Positions 34,954 through 43,459 of a stretch of DNA of 64,000 bases are shown here, piece by piece (position 1 is the stretch's first letter; each line of letters opens with the position of its first letter). The position numbers and the translations under genes were made by a program. Where the stretch lies: contig JAFKDC010000001.1 of NCBI GenBank assembly GCA_017255395.1, positions 372,001-436,000 of the forward strand, given 5' to 3'. This DNA comes from Enemella evansiae (GTDB lineage Bacteria > Pseudomonadota > Alphaproteobacteria > Rhodobacterales > Rhodobacteraceae). The notes below the pieces were generated by a model. That model searched no databases and was not told where the DNA came from. It saw only the letters and a list, made by a program, of their open reading frames with translations.

Positions 34954-35799
34954 ATGAAACTGTTGCGATTTGGGCCTGCGGGCTCTGAAAAGACCGGGAT
35001 GCTGGATGCCGAAGGCAAGGTTCGCGATCTGTCGGCTCATCTGCCGGTTCTGGCCGGCGCGGCGCTGACGCCGGACTCGCTGGATCGCATCCGCGCGCTG
35101 GACCCGGCCTCGCTGCCGCTGGTCGAGGAACCGGGCCGCATCGGCGCCTGCCTCGCCTCGGTGCCGAACTTCTTCTGTATCGGTCTGAACTACGCCAAGC
35201 ACGCGGCAGAGACCGGCGCCAAGAACCCGAAAGAGCCGATTCTCTTCTCGAAGGCCACCTCGTCGCTGTCCGGTCCCTTCGACCCGGTGGTGATCCCGCG
35301 CACCTCGGAAAAATCCGACTGGGAGGTCGAACTGGGCGTGATCATCGGCCGCGAGACGCTTTATGTCTCGGAAGAGGACGCGCTGGACCACGTGGCGGGC
35401 TACTGCGTGATCAACGACGTGTCCGAGCGCGCCTTTCAGGCGGAGCGCGGCGGCCAGTGGATCAAGGGCAAGTCGGCGCCGACCTTCGGGCCCTGCGGTC
35501 CGTATCTGGTGACCGCCGACGAGGTGCCGGACCCGCAGGCGCTGGAGCTGTCGCTGGACCTGAACGGCGAGCGCGTGCAGGACAGCGACACCTCGGACAT
35601 GATCTTCTCGGTCCGCGAGATCATCAGCTACATGAGCCAGTTCATGAAGCTGATGCCGGGCGACATCATCGCCACCGGCACGCCCTCGGGTGTGGGTCTG
35701 GGCATGAAGCCGCAGCGCTTCCTGAAGCCGGGCGACGTCATGGAAGTGCGCGTCGCGGGCCTTGGCGAGCAGCGCCAGGAAGCGGTCGCCGCCGACTGA
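34954..35799 (+). CDS. FAH-family hydrolase, probably 2,4-diketo-3-deoxy-L-fuconate hydrolase type
   Basis: A 281-aa fumarylacetoacetate hydrolase family protein with GLNYAKHAAE (H83), the metal pair E124/E126 (DWEVELGVIIG) and D155 (VINDVSER). It is close in pattern to hydrolases that split 2,4-diketo-3-deoxy aldonates into pyruvate and a hydroxy acid. It lies just after gntR with GGAGGAAG before the start. It would act after the DHRS6-like SDR. Other acylpyruvate or 2-hydroxyhepta-dienedioate-type substrates remain possible. Confidence 0.83.
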   Translation: MKLLRFGPAGSEKTGMLDAEGKVRDLSAHLPVLAGAALTPDSLDRIRALDPASLPLVEEPGRIGACLASVPNFFCIGLNYAKHAAETGAKNPKEPILFSKATSSLSGPFDPVVIPRTSEKSDWEVELGVIIGRETLYVSEEDALDHVAGYCVINDVSERAFQAERGGQWIKGKSAPTFGPCGPYLVTADEVPDPQALELSLDLNGERVQDSDTSDMIFSVREIISYMSQFMKLMPGDIIATGTPSGVGLGMKPQRFLKPGDVMEVRVAGLGEQRQEAVAAD

Positions 35800-35807
35800 A
35801 ACGCAAA

Positions 35808-35876
35808 GAAGCGGCTGTGAAGCCGCTTCCAACGCTCTTCGAAGAGCGTTTCGAAAGGCCCTTCGAAGGGCCTTTC
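35808..35876. terminator. three tandem perfect hairpins
   Basis: There are three stems in a row. GAAGCGGCT-GTGA-AGCCGCTTC (35808-35829) has a GNRA loop. AACGCTCTTCGAAGAGCGTT (35831-35850) is a perfect 20-bp palindrome. A perfect 24-bp palindrome around GGCCCTTCGAAGGGCC follows at 35853-35876. They lie between the convergent FAH and SDR genes. Confidence 0.8.
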
Positions 35877-35887
35877 TTCTTGCCCGC

Positions 35888-36643
35888 TCAGTGGATCAGA
35901 GAGCCGCCGTTCACGTCGACCTCGGAGCCGGTGACATAGGCGGAAAGATCCGAGGCGAGGAAGAGGCAGCAGCCCGCCACATCCGAGGCCTCGCCGGCGC
36001 GGCCCATGGGGATGCCTTCAAGGATCATGTCCATCATGTCGGGCGTCAGTTTGCCGCCGGTGATGTCGGTGGCGATGAAGCCGGGGCAGACCGCGTTCGA
36101 GCGGATGCCGTCGGGCGCCAGTTCGCGCGCCATGGCCTTGGTCAGGCCCAGCACGCCCGCCTTCGCCGCCGAGTAGTGCGGGCCGCCGAAGATGCCGCCG
36201 CCGCGCTGCGCCGAGACCGACGAGATGTTGACGATCGAGCCGGTCTTGCGCTCGCGCATGTGCGGGATGATCGCCTGGCTCATGTAGAGGGTGCCGCGCA
36301 GGTTCACGTCGGTCACCGCGTCGTAGTTCTCGGGCTCGATCTGCATCAGCTTCAGCGGCTGGGTGATGCCCGCATTGTTCACGAGGATGTCGGCCTGACC
36401 GAAGGCTTCGAGCACCGCCGCGGCGGCGTCGATGCAGGCCCATTTGTCGGTGACGTTGCAGGCCAGGCCGATGTGGCCCTCACCGGGCAGGTCGGCGGCG
36501 GCGGCCTTGGCCGCGTCGAGGTTGAGGTCCAGCACGGCGATCTTCGCGCCGTGTTCGGCGAAGAGCGTCGCGGTGGCCTTGCCGAGGCCGCGCGCCGAGG
36601 CGGCGCCGGTGATGATGGCGGACTTGCCGTCGAGAAGTTTCAT
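35888..36643 (-). CDS. SDR family oxidoreductase
   Basis: A classical SDR of 251 aa with the spaced glycine motif TGAASARGLG (12-21), NNAG at 89-92 and S142, Y157, K161 (YSAAK). D39 after the second strand suggests NAD. It is close to 3-oxoacyl-ACP reductase/glucose dehydrogenase-like SDRs, with the substrate not readable. The ATG at 36643 (MKLLDGK) is preferred to the longer frame. It lies downstream of the split transketolase genes on the same strand, separated by a repeat. Confidence 0.8.
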   Translation of the reverse strand: MKLLDGKSAIITGAASARGLGKATATLFAEHGAKIAVLDLNLDAAKAAAADLPGEGHIGLACNVTDKWACIDAAAAVLEAFGQADILVNNAGITQPLKLMQIEPENYDAVTDVNLRGTLYMSQAIIPHMRERKTGSIVNISSVSAQRGGGIFGGPHYSAAKAGVLGLTKAMARELAPDGIRSNAVCPGFIATDITGGKLTPDMMDMILEGIPMGRAGEASDVAGCCLFLASDLSAYVTGSEVDVNGGSLIH

Positions 36644-36714
36644 GCGGTGTGCTCCATGTTGGCGGGGGAGGGGCGTCATGCCGGAGGCATGCTTTCGGCA
36701 TGCCCCCGCTTCGC

Positions 36715-36743
36715 TCCCCCGGGATATTTCTGGACAGAAGAAG
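36715..36743 (+). repeat. dispersed intergenic repeat, copy 8
   Basis: CCCCCGGGATATTTCTGGAC then AGAAGAAG, antisense to the operon, between the split transketolase C-half gene and the SDR. Preceded by GCATGCTTTCGGCATGC, a small palindrome. Confidence 0.62.
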
Positions 36744-36749
36744 CTGGGG

Positions 36750-37796
36750 TCAGAGCCAGGATTTGACCGAGGCGCAGATGGCCTCGACCGAGATCCCGTA
36801 TTGGTGGTGCAGGGTGGGCAGGGCGCCCGCGTCGAGGAATTCGTCCGGCAGGCCGATCATGCGGAAGCTCGGGTGGATGCCGCCGGTCATCAGCGTGGTG
36901 GCTACCGCTTCGCCGAGGCCGCCGATCAGGGTGTGGTTCTCTGCGGTGACGACGAGGCGGCCGGATTTCGCGGCCTCGGCGCGGATGGTCTCGACGTCCA
37001 GCGGCTTGATCGTGGGCACGTGCAGGACGGCGCAGTCGGTGCCGTCCTTGGCAAGCTGTGCCGCGGCGTCGAGGGTGCGCATGGTCATGAAGCCCGAGGA
37101 GATGAAGAGCACGTCGCGCCCCTCTCGGATCATCTGGGCCTTGCCCGGTTTGAACTGGTAGCCGTATTCGCCCAGCACGTCCGGCACCTTGCCGCGCAGG
37201 AGGCGCATGTAGACGGGGCCGTCGATGTCGGCCATGGCGTGGGTGGCCTGCGCGGTCTCTGTCGCGTCGCAGGGGTCGATGATCGTCAGGTTGGGCATGC
37301 CGCGGAAGATCGCGAGGTCCTCGGTCGCCTGATGGCTGGGGCCGTAGCCGGTGGTCAGACCCGGCAGGGCGCAGCAGATGCGGACGGGCAGGTTTTCCTC
37401 GGCGATGGCCATGGCGATGAAGTCGTAGGCCCGGCGCGAGGCGAAGACCGCGTAGGTGGTGGCGAAGGGCATGAAGCCTTCGCGCGCCAGCCCGGCGGCG
37501 GCGGAGATCAGCACCTGTTCCGCCATGCCCATCTGGTAGAAGCGGTCGGGGTATTCCTTCGCGAAGATGTGCATGTCGGTGTATTTCGACAGGTCGGCGG
37601 AGAGGCCGACCACATCGTCGCGCTGCGCCGCCAGTTCGCAGAGCGCGGTGCCGAAGGGGGTGGCGATGGTCTTGCGCCCCTCCGCATCCAGCGAAGCGAT
37701 CATGGCGGAGGTGCGGGCGCCCTCGGCGCCAGGCGCGGTGCGCGGGGCGTATTTGGACTTGCGGCGGGAGTTCGGGCCGAAGGGAACGTCGGTCAT
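36750..37796 (-). CDS. transketolase-like C-terminal subunit
   Basis: The pyrimidine-binding and C-terminal half of a two-gene transketolase, 348 aa. The catalytic glutamate region (MGMAEQVLISAAAGLA) and phosphate-site TTGYGPSHQATEDLA are visible. Split transketolases of this form serve special sugars (for example apulose 4-phosphate transketolase AptA/AptB) rather than the pentose phosphate cycle. An N-terminal tail of about 40 basic residues is unusual. It pairs with the N-half at 37879, transcribed first, 82 bp upstream. Confidence 0.85.
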   Translation of the reverse strand: MTDVPFGPNSRRKSKYAPRTAPGAEGARTSAMIASLDAEGRKTIATPFGTALCELAAQRDDVVGLSADLSKYTDMHIFAKEYPDRFYQMGMAEQVLISAAAGLAREGFMPFATTYAVFASRRAYDFIAMAIAEENLPVRICCALPGLTTGYGPSHQATEDLAIFRGMPNLTIIDPCDATETAQATHAMADIDGPVYMRLLRGKVPDVLGEYGYQFKPGKAQMIREGRDVLFISSGFMTMRTLDAAAQLAKDGTDCAVLHVPTIKPLDVETIRAEAAKSGRLVVTAENHTLIGGLGEAVATTLMTGGIHPSFRMIGLPDEFLDAGALPTLHHQYGISVEAICASVKSWL

Positions 37797-37836
37797 GTGG
37801 GGGCTCCTGTTGCTGAGGTCGGACCGGGGGTGCTCC

Positions 37837-37871
37837 CCCCGGACCCCCGGGATATTTTCGGACAGAAGAAG
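37837..37871 (+). repeat. dispersed intergenic repeat, copy 9
   Basis: The best-preserved copy: CCCCGGACCCCCGGGATATT then TTCGGACAGAAGAAG. It lies between the two transketolase halves, antisense to them. Confidence 0.65.
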
Positions 37872-37878
37872 GGGCGGA

Positions 37879-38730
37879 TCAGGCGGGCTTGTTGGCGTCG
37901 TGGATCGCCAGTGCCTTTTGCCATTCTTCCGGCTCGACGCGGACGAAATGGGTGATCTCGCGCTCTTCGAGGAAGGGGATGCCCTTGCACATCCTGGTGT
38001 TGCAGATGATCACGCGGGGCTTGGCGTCTTTCAGCGTCCGGGCGGTGTCGAAGGCTTTCACCAGCGCGTCCATGTCGTTGCCGTCGACCTCTTGCGCGTG
38101 CCAGCCGAAAGCCTCCCACTTGGGGGCCTCGGGCGTCTGGGCCAGCGCGTCGCGGGTCGGGCCGTCGGCCTGCTGGTTGTTGAAGTCCACGATGGCGATC
38201 AGGTTGTCGAGCTTCCACTGGGTCGCGGACATCACCGCCTCCCACGTCGAGCCTTCGCCCAGTTCGCCGTCCGAGAGCAGGTTGTAGACGAAGCGGTCCG
38301 AGCCCTTGCGCTTCAGCCCCATGGCGGCACCCACCGCGATGCCGAGGCCGTGGCCGAGCGAGCCGCCGGTGATCTCCATCCCCGGCGTGTAGCTGGCCAT
38401 GCCGGACATGGGCATCCGGCTGTCGTCCATGCCGTAGGTGGCGATCTCGTCCTCGGGCAGGATGCCGGCCTCGATCATCGCGGCATAGAGCGCGATCGCG
38501 TAGTGGCCGATCGACAGGTAGAAGCGGTCGCGGCCTTCCCATTCGGGGTCGCCGGGGCGGTAGTCCATGGCGTGGAAGTAGCTGACCGCAAGCAGGTCGG
38601 CGGCGCCGAGCGCCTGACCGATGTAGCCCTGTCCCTGTACCTCGCCCATCAGAAGCGCATTGCGACGGATCGCCCAGGCGCGCTGTGCGAGGCTGGTGTT
38701 GGAGCCGGGTTTGCCGGTGTCGGTCGTCAT
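37879..38730 (-). CDS. transketolase-like N-terminal subunit
   Basis: The thiamine-diphosphate-binding half, 283 aa, with YLSIGHYAIALYA, GGSLGHGLGIAVGAA and the Mg-TPP motif GDGEL-type sequence as SDGELGEGSTWEA, then VDFNNQQADGPT. With the 36750 gene it makes a full enzyme. The ATG at 38730 is taken because the region above it holds the divergent promoter of the 38889 gene. The ketol donor and acceptor are unknown. Confidence 0.85.
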   Translation of the reverse strand: MTTDTGKPGSNTSLAQRAWAIRRNALLMGEVQGQGYIGQALGAADLLAVSYFHAMDYRPGDPEWEGRDRFYLSIGHYAIALYAAMIEAGILPEDEIATYGMDDSRMPMSGMASYTPGMEITGGSLGHGLGIAVGAAMGLKRKGSDRFVYNLLSDGELGEGSTWEAVMSATQWKLDNLIAIVDFNNQQADGPTRDALAQTPEAPKWEAFGWHAQEVDGNDMDALVKAFDTARTLKDAKPRVIICNTRMCKGIPFLEEREITHFVRVEPEEWQKALAIHDANKPA

Positions 38731-38888
38731 GGGGCCTGCCTCCCTGCGGGTCGTGTCGGCGCGATCACTGGCGCGCAAGGGGCGCCTTTGCAATCGGGTT
38801 TTCTTAAGCATTTCGTTAGCGGTTCTAAATGGAAGGGCGCCGGACGCTGCACCATGGTCGCCGCGACCAATCGAAGGAGGACACCACA

Positions 38889-40229
38889 ATGAACCTGTCG
38901 CGCATGCTGGCAGAACGCAACGCCGATGGCCGCCCGGTGCGGGTGGGGCTGATCGGAGCCGGGAAATTCGGCTCCATGATCCTTGCGCAGGCGAAGTGCA
39001 TTCCGGGCTATCACATCGTCGGCATCGCCGATCTGGACCCGGCGAAGGCGCGCGGCTCGCTGGAGCGGGTCGGCTGGTCCGAGGACCGCTATTCCGCGAC
39101 CTCCTTCGGCGACGCCATGGACAATGGCACGACCTTCCTGACGCAGGACGCCAGGGCGCTCTGCGAGGCGGAGGGGATCGAGTGCATCATCGAAGCCACC
39201 GGCCACCCCATCGCCGGGCTGCGGCACGGCATGGCCGCCATCGACGCGGGCAAGCACGTGGTCATGGTCAACGTCGAGGCGGATGTGCTCTGCGGCGCGC
39301 TGCTGGCGGAGCGTGCGCGGCAGAAGGGCGTGGTCTATTCCATGGCCTACGGCGACCAGCCCGCGGCGATCTGCGAGTTGGTGGACTGGGTGCATTCCTG
39401 CGGTTTCGAGCTGATGGCGGCGGGCAAGGGCATGAACTTCGCCCCCGCCTACCGCTATTCGACGCCGGACACTGTCTGGGGCTACTTCGGCTGGAGCGAC
39501 GAAGAGGTCGCGGCGGGCGACTTCAATCCCAAGATGTATAACTCCTTCACCGACGGCACCAAGGCGGCGATCGAGATGGCCGCCGTCGCCAATGCCACCG
39601 GTCTGGATTGCCCCTCGGACGGGCTGGCCTTTCCGCCCTCGGGCCTGCAGGATCTCGCCGAGGTCTTCAAGCCGGTCAGCGCGGGCGGACGGCTGGAGAA
39701 ACCCGGCATCGTCGATATCGCCGCCAGCCGGGAACCGGACGGGCGCATGGTGCTGAACAACATCCAGTACGGCATGTTCGTGACCTTCAAGGCGCCCGAC
39801 GAATACACCCGCGCCTGCTTTCAGCAATACGGTCTGCTGACGGACAAGTCGGGCTGGTACGGGTCCATGTGGCGGCCCTTCCACCTGATCGGGCTGGAGA
39901 CTTCTGTCTCGGTCCTCTCCGCCGTGCTGCGGGGCGAGGCGACGGGGTCGTCGACGCGTTACCGCGCCGATGCGGTCGCGACCTCGAAGGGCAGCTTTCA
40001 GGCGGGCGAGTTCCTCGACGGCGAGGGCGGCTTCAAGGTCTGGGCCAAGGCGATCCCGGCTGTGCAATCGGTGCAGAAGAACGCCCTGCCCATCGGGCTG
40101 GCGCATCACGTCAAGCTGAAGCGCGCCCTCTCGAAGGATCAGGTGGTCAGCTTCGACGACGTCGAGATCGTGGACGATCTGGACATCGTCCAGATGCGGG
40201 AAGACCAGAAGGCGCTGCTGGACGGCTGA
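38889..40229 (+). CDS. COG4091/DXR-like NAD(P)-dependent oxidoreductase with C-terminal SAF-like domain
   Basis: A 446-aa protein with a Rossmann start GLIGAGKFGSM (about 21-31), a middle domain resembling homoserine dehydrogenase (YGDQPAAICELVDWVH, AAGKGMNF) and a C-terminal SAF-like part (LPIGLAHHVKLKRALSKDQVVSFDDV). The family includes Brucella DRL, a DXR-like reductoisomerase, from memory, as well as proteins of unknown role. It starts at the ATG behind GGAGGA, divergent from the split transketolase. A reductoisomerase or dehydrogenase acting on a ketose or ketose phosphate from that transketolase would fit; this is not proven. Confidence 0.78.
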   Translation: MNLSRMLAERNADGRPVRVGLIGAGKFGSMILAQAKCIPGYHIVGIADLDPAKARGSLERVGWSEDRYSATSFGDAMDNGTTFLTQDARALCEAEGIECIIEATGHPIAGLRHGMAAIDAGKHVVMVNVEADVLCGALLAERARQKGVVYSMAYGDQPAAICELVDWVHSCGFELMAAGKGMNFAPAYRYSTPDTVWGYFGWSDEEVAAGDFNPKMYNSFTDGTKAAIEMAAVANATGLDCPSDGLAFPPSGLQDLAEVFKPVSAGGRLEKPGIVDIAASREPDGRMVLNNIQYGMFVTFKAPDEYTRACFQQYGLLTDKSGWYGSMWRPFHLIGLETSVSVLSAVLRGEATGSSTRYRADAVATSKGSFQAGEFLDGEGGFKVWAKAIPAVQSVQKNALPIGLAHHVKLKRALSKDQVVSFDDVEIVDDLDIVQMREDQKALLDG

Positions 40230-40232
40230 GGG

Positions 40233-40267
40233 CTGGCGCAGGATGGGCGCAAGGCCCATCCTGCCAG
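40233..40267 (+). terminator. hairpin terminator
   Basis: CTGGC-GCAGGATGGGC pairs with GCCCATCCTGCCAG around GCAAG, 4 bp after the 38889 gene stops. It has no long T run. Confidence 0.65.
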
Positions 40268-40415
40268 TCCGACCGGGCGTGGCCCGGGCGCGCCGTCTCC
40301 CAACAGGCGGGGTTTGGTCGCACGGACGCAACGGAAGGTCAAGTCCTGCAAGGGCTGGGAAAGTCCCGGCTTTCCGCGCTATCAAGCGGGTGCCGCCACG
40401 GGGAGGGCGGCATCC

Positions 40416-41399
40416 ATGCGCGACATCAACCTCAAGGCGACGGAATATTTCGAGGCAGTGGCCCGTCTGGGCACCGTGACCCGCGCTGCCGGAGAGCTTG
40501 GCGTCTCGCCCTCTGCCGTCAGCCAGCAGATCCGCCTGCTGGAGACGCAGCTTGGCATCCGCCTCTTCCGTCGCGAGAAGCGGCGGCTGGTGCTGACGCA
40601 GGACGGCGACCGGCTGTTTCAGGTCACGACTCAGGCCTTCGGTGCGCTGCGCAATGCGCGCAATGCCATCGGGCGGCAGCGCGACATGCGGTCCCTGTCG
40701 CTGCGCGTCAGCCCGACCTTCGGTGTGCGCTGGCTGGGCACCCGCATTGCCCGCTTCGCCGAATTGCACCCGGACTGGGCGATCCGCGTCGACGCCACGC
40801 CCGACTATTCCAGCTTCGAGACAGAGGCCATCGACCTCGACCTGCGCTACGGGCAGGGCGACTGGACGGGCCTGACGGTCGAGCCGCTGATGCATGACCT
40901 CGTGCTGCCCATGGCCAGCCCGGCCTACCGCGACCGGCTGGTGGCCGAGGTGGGCGAGGACCCCGCCGAGATCCTGACGGCGGCGCGGCTGATCGACAGC
41001 GTGAAGTCGCTCTTGCGCTGGGATCTCTGGCTGGCGGCCACCGGCGTGACGCTGGCGCTGCCGCAGTATCCCTTCCGCTTCGACCGCTCCTCCATGGCGC
41101 TGGAAATGGCGCGCGAGGGCGGCGGCGTGGCGCTGGACAGCGCGGCGCTCTGCCTGCCGCAACTGGCCGAGGGGTCGCTGGTGCCGCTGTTCCCCACGCT
41201 GCCGGTCATCGAATTCCCGGCCTATTGGTTCGTCTGCCCGCCGCGCCACCTGAACCGCCGCATTGTCGGCCGCTTTCACGACTGGATCGAGGCCGCGGCA
41301 AGCGAACACGAGGCAGAGACCCGCGCCTGCCTGACCGCGCTGGGGTGTTCCTTCGCGCCGCCGGTGCGGCAGACGGGCTATGACCCCGATACCCTGTAG
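40416..41399 (+). CDS. LysR-family transcriptional regulator
   Basis: A GcvA-like LysR regulator of 327 aa with an N-terminal helix-turn-helix (about 5-64; TRAAGELGVSPSAVSQQIRLLE) and a LysR substrate domain (about 90-290). The ATG at 40416 is chosen for the usual short LysR N-terminus; the ORF above it is low in similarity. It lies 99 bp before a full-length transketolase and follows the COG4091 gene, so it may regulate one or both. The inducer is unknown. Confidence 0.85.
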   Translation: MRDINLKATEYFEAVARLGTVTRAAGELGVSPSAVSQQIRLLETQLGIRLFRREKRRLVLTQDGDRLFQVTTQAFGALRNARNAIGRQRDMRSLSLRVSPTFGVRWLGTRIARFAELHPDWAIRVDATPDYSSFETEAIDLDLRYGQGDWTGLTVEPLMHDLVLPMASPAYRDRLVAEVGEDPAEILTAARLIDSVKSLLRWDLWLAATGVTLALPQYPFRFDRSSMALEMAREGGGVALDSAALCLPQLAEGSLVPLFPTLPVIEFPAYWFVCPPRHLNRRIVGRFHDWIEAAASEHEAETRACLTALGCSFAPPVRQTGYDPDTL

Positions 41400-41498
41400 T
41401 CCTGAGCACATCCTTGTTAGGAGAACTTCAAAGGCAGCGCCTGCGAAACCGGGTAAGGCCTGTCGCCAGACGACCCAAAGGCCCCCGGGAGGAGACCC

Positions 41499-43457
41499 GT
41501 GACCGATATCCAGAGCATGGCCAAGGCCATCCGCTTTCTCGCGATCGACACCATCCTGAACGCGGGCGAGGGGCATCAGGGCGTGCCGCTGGGCATGGCA
41601 GAGATCGCCGCGACGCTCTACGCCAACCACCTGAAGGCCGCGCCCGCCGACCCGCTCTGGCCCGACCGTGACCGGGTGGTGCTGTCGAACGGCCATGGCT
41701 CGACGCTGCTTTATTCCCTGCTGCATCTGGCGGGCTACGAAGAGGTCTCGCTCGACGCGCTGAAGACCTTCCGCCGTCTGGGCTCGACCTGCGCGGGCCA
41801 TCCCGAGATCGAACAGCACGCGGGCATCGAGATCACCACGGGCCTTCTGGGGCAGGGCATCGCCTGCGCCGTCGGCATGGCCGTGGCCGAGGCGCGGCTG
41901 AACGCGGAATTCGGCGGCGATCTGGTGGATCACCGGACATGGGCCTTCGTCGGCGACGGCTGCCTGCAAGAAGGCGTCGGACAAGAGGCGGTGTCGCTGG
42001 CGGGGCACCTGCGGCTGGGCAAGCTGACCTTCCTCTGGGACGACAACCACATCACCGACGACGGCGACACGATGCTGTCGATCTCCGAGGACGTGCCCGC
42101 GCGGTTCCGCGCCGCCGGGTGGCATGTGCAGGAACTCGACGGCCACGACATCGCCGCGGTGGATGCGGCGCTGGCGGCGGCGAAGGACGATCCGCGCCCC
42201 TCTCTGCTGGCCTGCCGCACGACCATCGCGCGCGGGTTGCCCCGGCTTCAGGGCCAGCGCGGGGGGCACAGCGCGCCGCTGAAGCCGCAGGACCGCGATG
42301 AGGCCTGTGTTGAACTGGGGTGGCGCGCCGGGTCCTTCGAGGTGCCCGATGAGGTCCGCGCCGACTGGGCGCAGGCCATGCAGCGCGCCGCGACGGATCA
42401 CGGCGACTGGCAGCAGCGCCGCGCGGGCCACGCCGACCGCGCCGATTTCGACCGCTGGACCTCGGGCGCGCTGCCCGACGACTGGGCCGGGACCGGCAGC
42501 CGCCTGCGCGCGCAGGCCGCGCTGGAGCCGCGCGCCACGATCCTGTCCTCGGGCGACGTCTGCGACGCGCTGGCCGAGGCGCTGCCCGAGACGCTGGTGC
42601 TCTGCGCCGACCTCGAGGCGCCGACGAACCACAAGCGCGGCCGCCATGCCCTGACCGCGCAGGACCGCAGCGGCTCCTACGTCCACTGCGGCGTGCGAGA
42701 GCACCTGATGGGCGCCATGACCGACGGCATCGCCGCCCACGGCGGGCTGCGGCCGGTCAACGTGACTTATCTGGCCTTCGCCGATTACGAACGTCCCGCG
42801 ATGCGCATGGCCGCGCTGATGGGGCTGCCGGGCCTGTTTGTCTTCAGCCACGATTCCATCGGCGTCGGCTCGAACGGGCCGACCCACCAGCCGGTCGAGA
42901 TCCTCGCCAGCTACCGCGCCATGCCGAACTTTCGCGTCTTCCGCCCCGCCGACGCCATCGAGACCGCCGAGGCCTGGGAGATCTGCATGGAAAGCCGGCG
43001 CACGCCCGCGCTGCTGGCCCTGTCCAAGCAGGACGCGCTGCCGGTGCGGCGCGACGGGGCCGAGAACCTCAGCCGCCGGGGCGCTTACGTGTTGCCGGGG
43101 CACGAGGGCGCGCGTGACGTGACGCTGCTGGCCACCGGCACCGAGGTCGCGCTGGCCGTCGAGGCCCGCGCCCTGCTGGCCCAAGAGGGCATTCGCGCCG
43201 CCGTCGTGTCGATGCCCTGCTGGGAGCTGTTCGACGAACAGGACGCGGCCTACCAGTCCGACGTCCTTGGCACCGCGCCGCGCGTCGGGGTCGAGGCGGC
43301 GATGGAATTCGGCTGGCAACGCTGGCTGGATCGCGGCGACGCCTTCGTCGGCATGACGGGCTTCGGCGCATCGGATCGGAGAGAGGTGCTGTACCGGCAT
43401 TTCGGCATCACGGCAGAGCGGATCGCCGAAGAGGCCCGGGGCCTTCTGGGGCGCTGA
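41499..43457 (+). CDS. tkt: single-chain transketolase
   Basis: A full transketolase fold of 652 aa with DRDRVVLSNGHGS, the TPP/Mg motif VGDGCLQEGVGQEA (around 150), the pyrimidine domain with GVREHLMGAMTDG and IGVGSNGPTHQP, and a C-terminal domain. All three domains are present. Relative to the split pair at 36750-38730 it looks like an ordinary transketolase, though the N-terminal region is a little short. It ends 2 bp before the convergent GGDEF gene. Confidence 0.87.
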   Translation: MTDIQSMAKAIRFLAIDTILNAGEGHQGVPLGMAEIAATLYANHLKAAPADPLWPDRDRVVLSNGHGSTLLYSLLHLAGYEEVSLDALKTFRRLGSTCAGHPEIEQHAGIEITTGLLGQGIACAVGMAVAEARLNAEFGGDLVDHRTWAFVGDGCLQEGVGQEAVSLAGHLRLGKLTFLWDDNHITDDGDTMLSISEDVPARFRAAGWHVQELDGHDIAAVDAALAAAKDDPRPSLLACRTTIARGLPRLQGQRGGHSAPLKPQDRDEACVELGWRAGSFEVPDEVRADWAQAMQRAATDHGDWQQRRAGHADRADFDRWTSGALPDDWAGTGSRLRAQAALEPRATILSSGDVCDALAEALPETLVLCADLEAPTNHKRGRHALTAQDRSGSYVHCGVREHLMGAMTDGIAAHGGLRPVNVTYLAFADYERPAMRMAALMGLPGLFVFSHDSIGVGSNGPTHQPVEILASYRAMPNFRVFRPADAIETAEAWEICMESRRTPALLALSKQDALPVRRDGAENLSRRGAYVLPGHEGARDVTLLATGTEVALAVEARALLAQEGIRAAVVSMPCWELFDEQDAAYQSDVLGTAPRVGVEAAMEFGWQRWLDRGDAFVGMTGFGASDRREVLYRHFGITAERIAEEARGLLGR

Positions 43458-43459
43458 GT

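Noticed and set aside
38727-43400. 1557-codon open frame on the minus strand
   Set aside because: It lies antisense to three well-supported genes (COG4091 oxidoreductase, LysR, transketolase) and its composition (Arg, His, Gly, Gln rich) is that of a GC-rich shadow frame.
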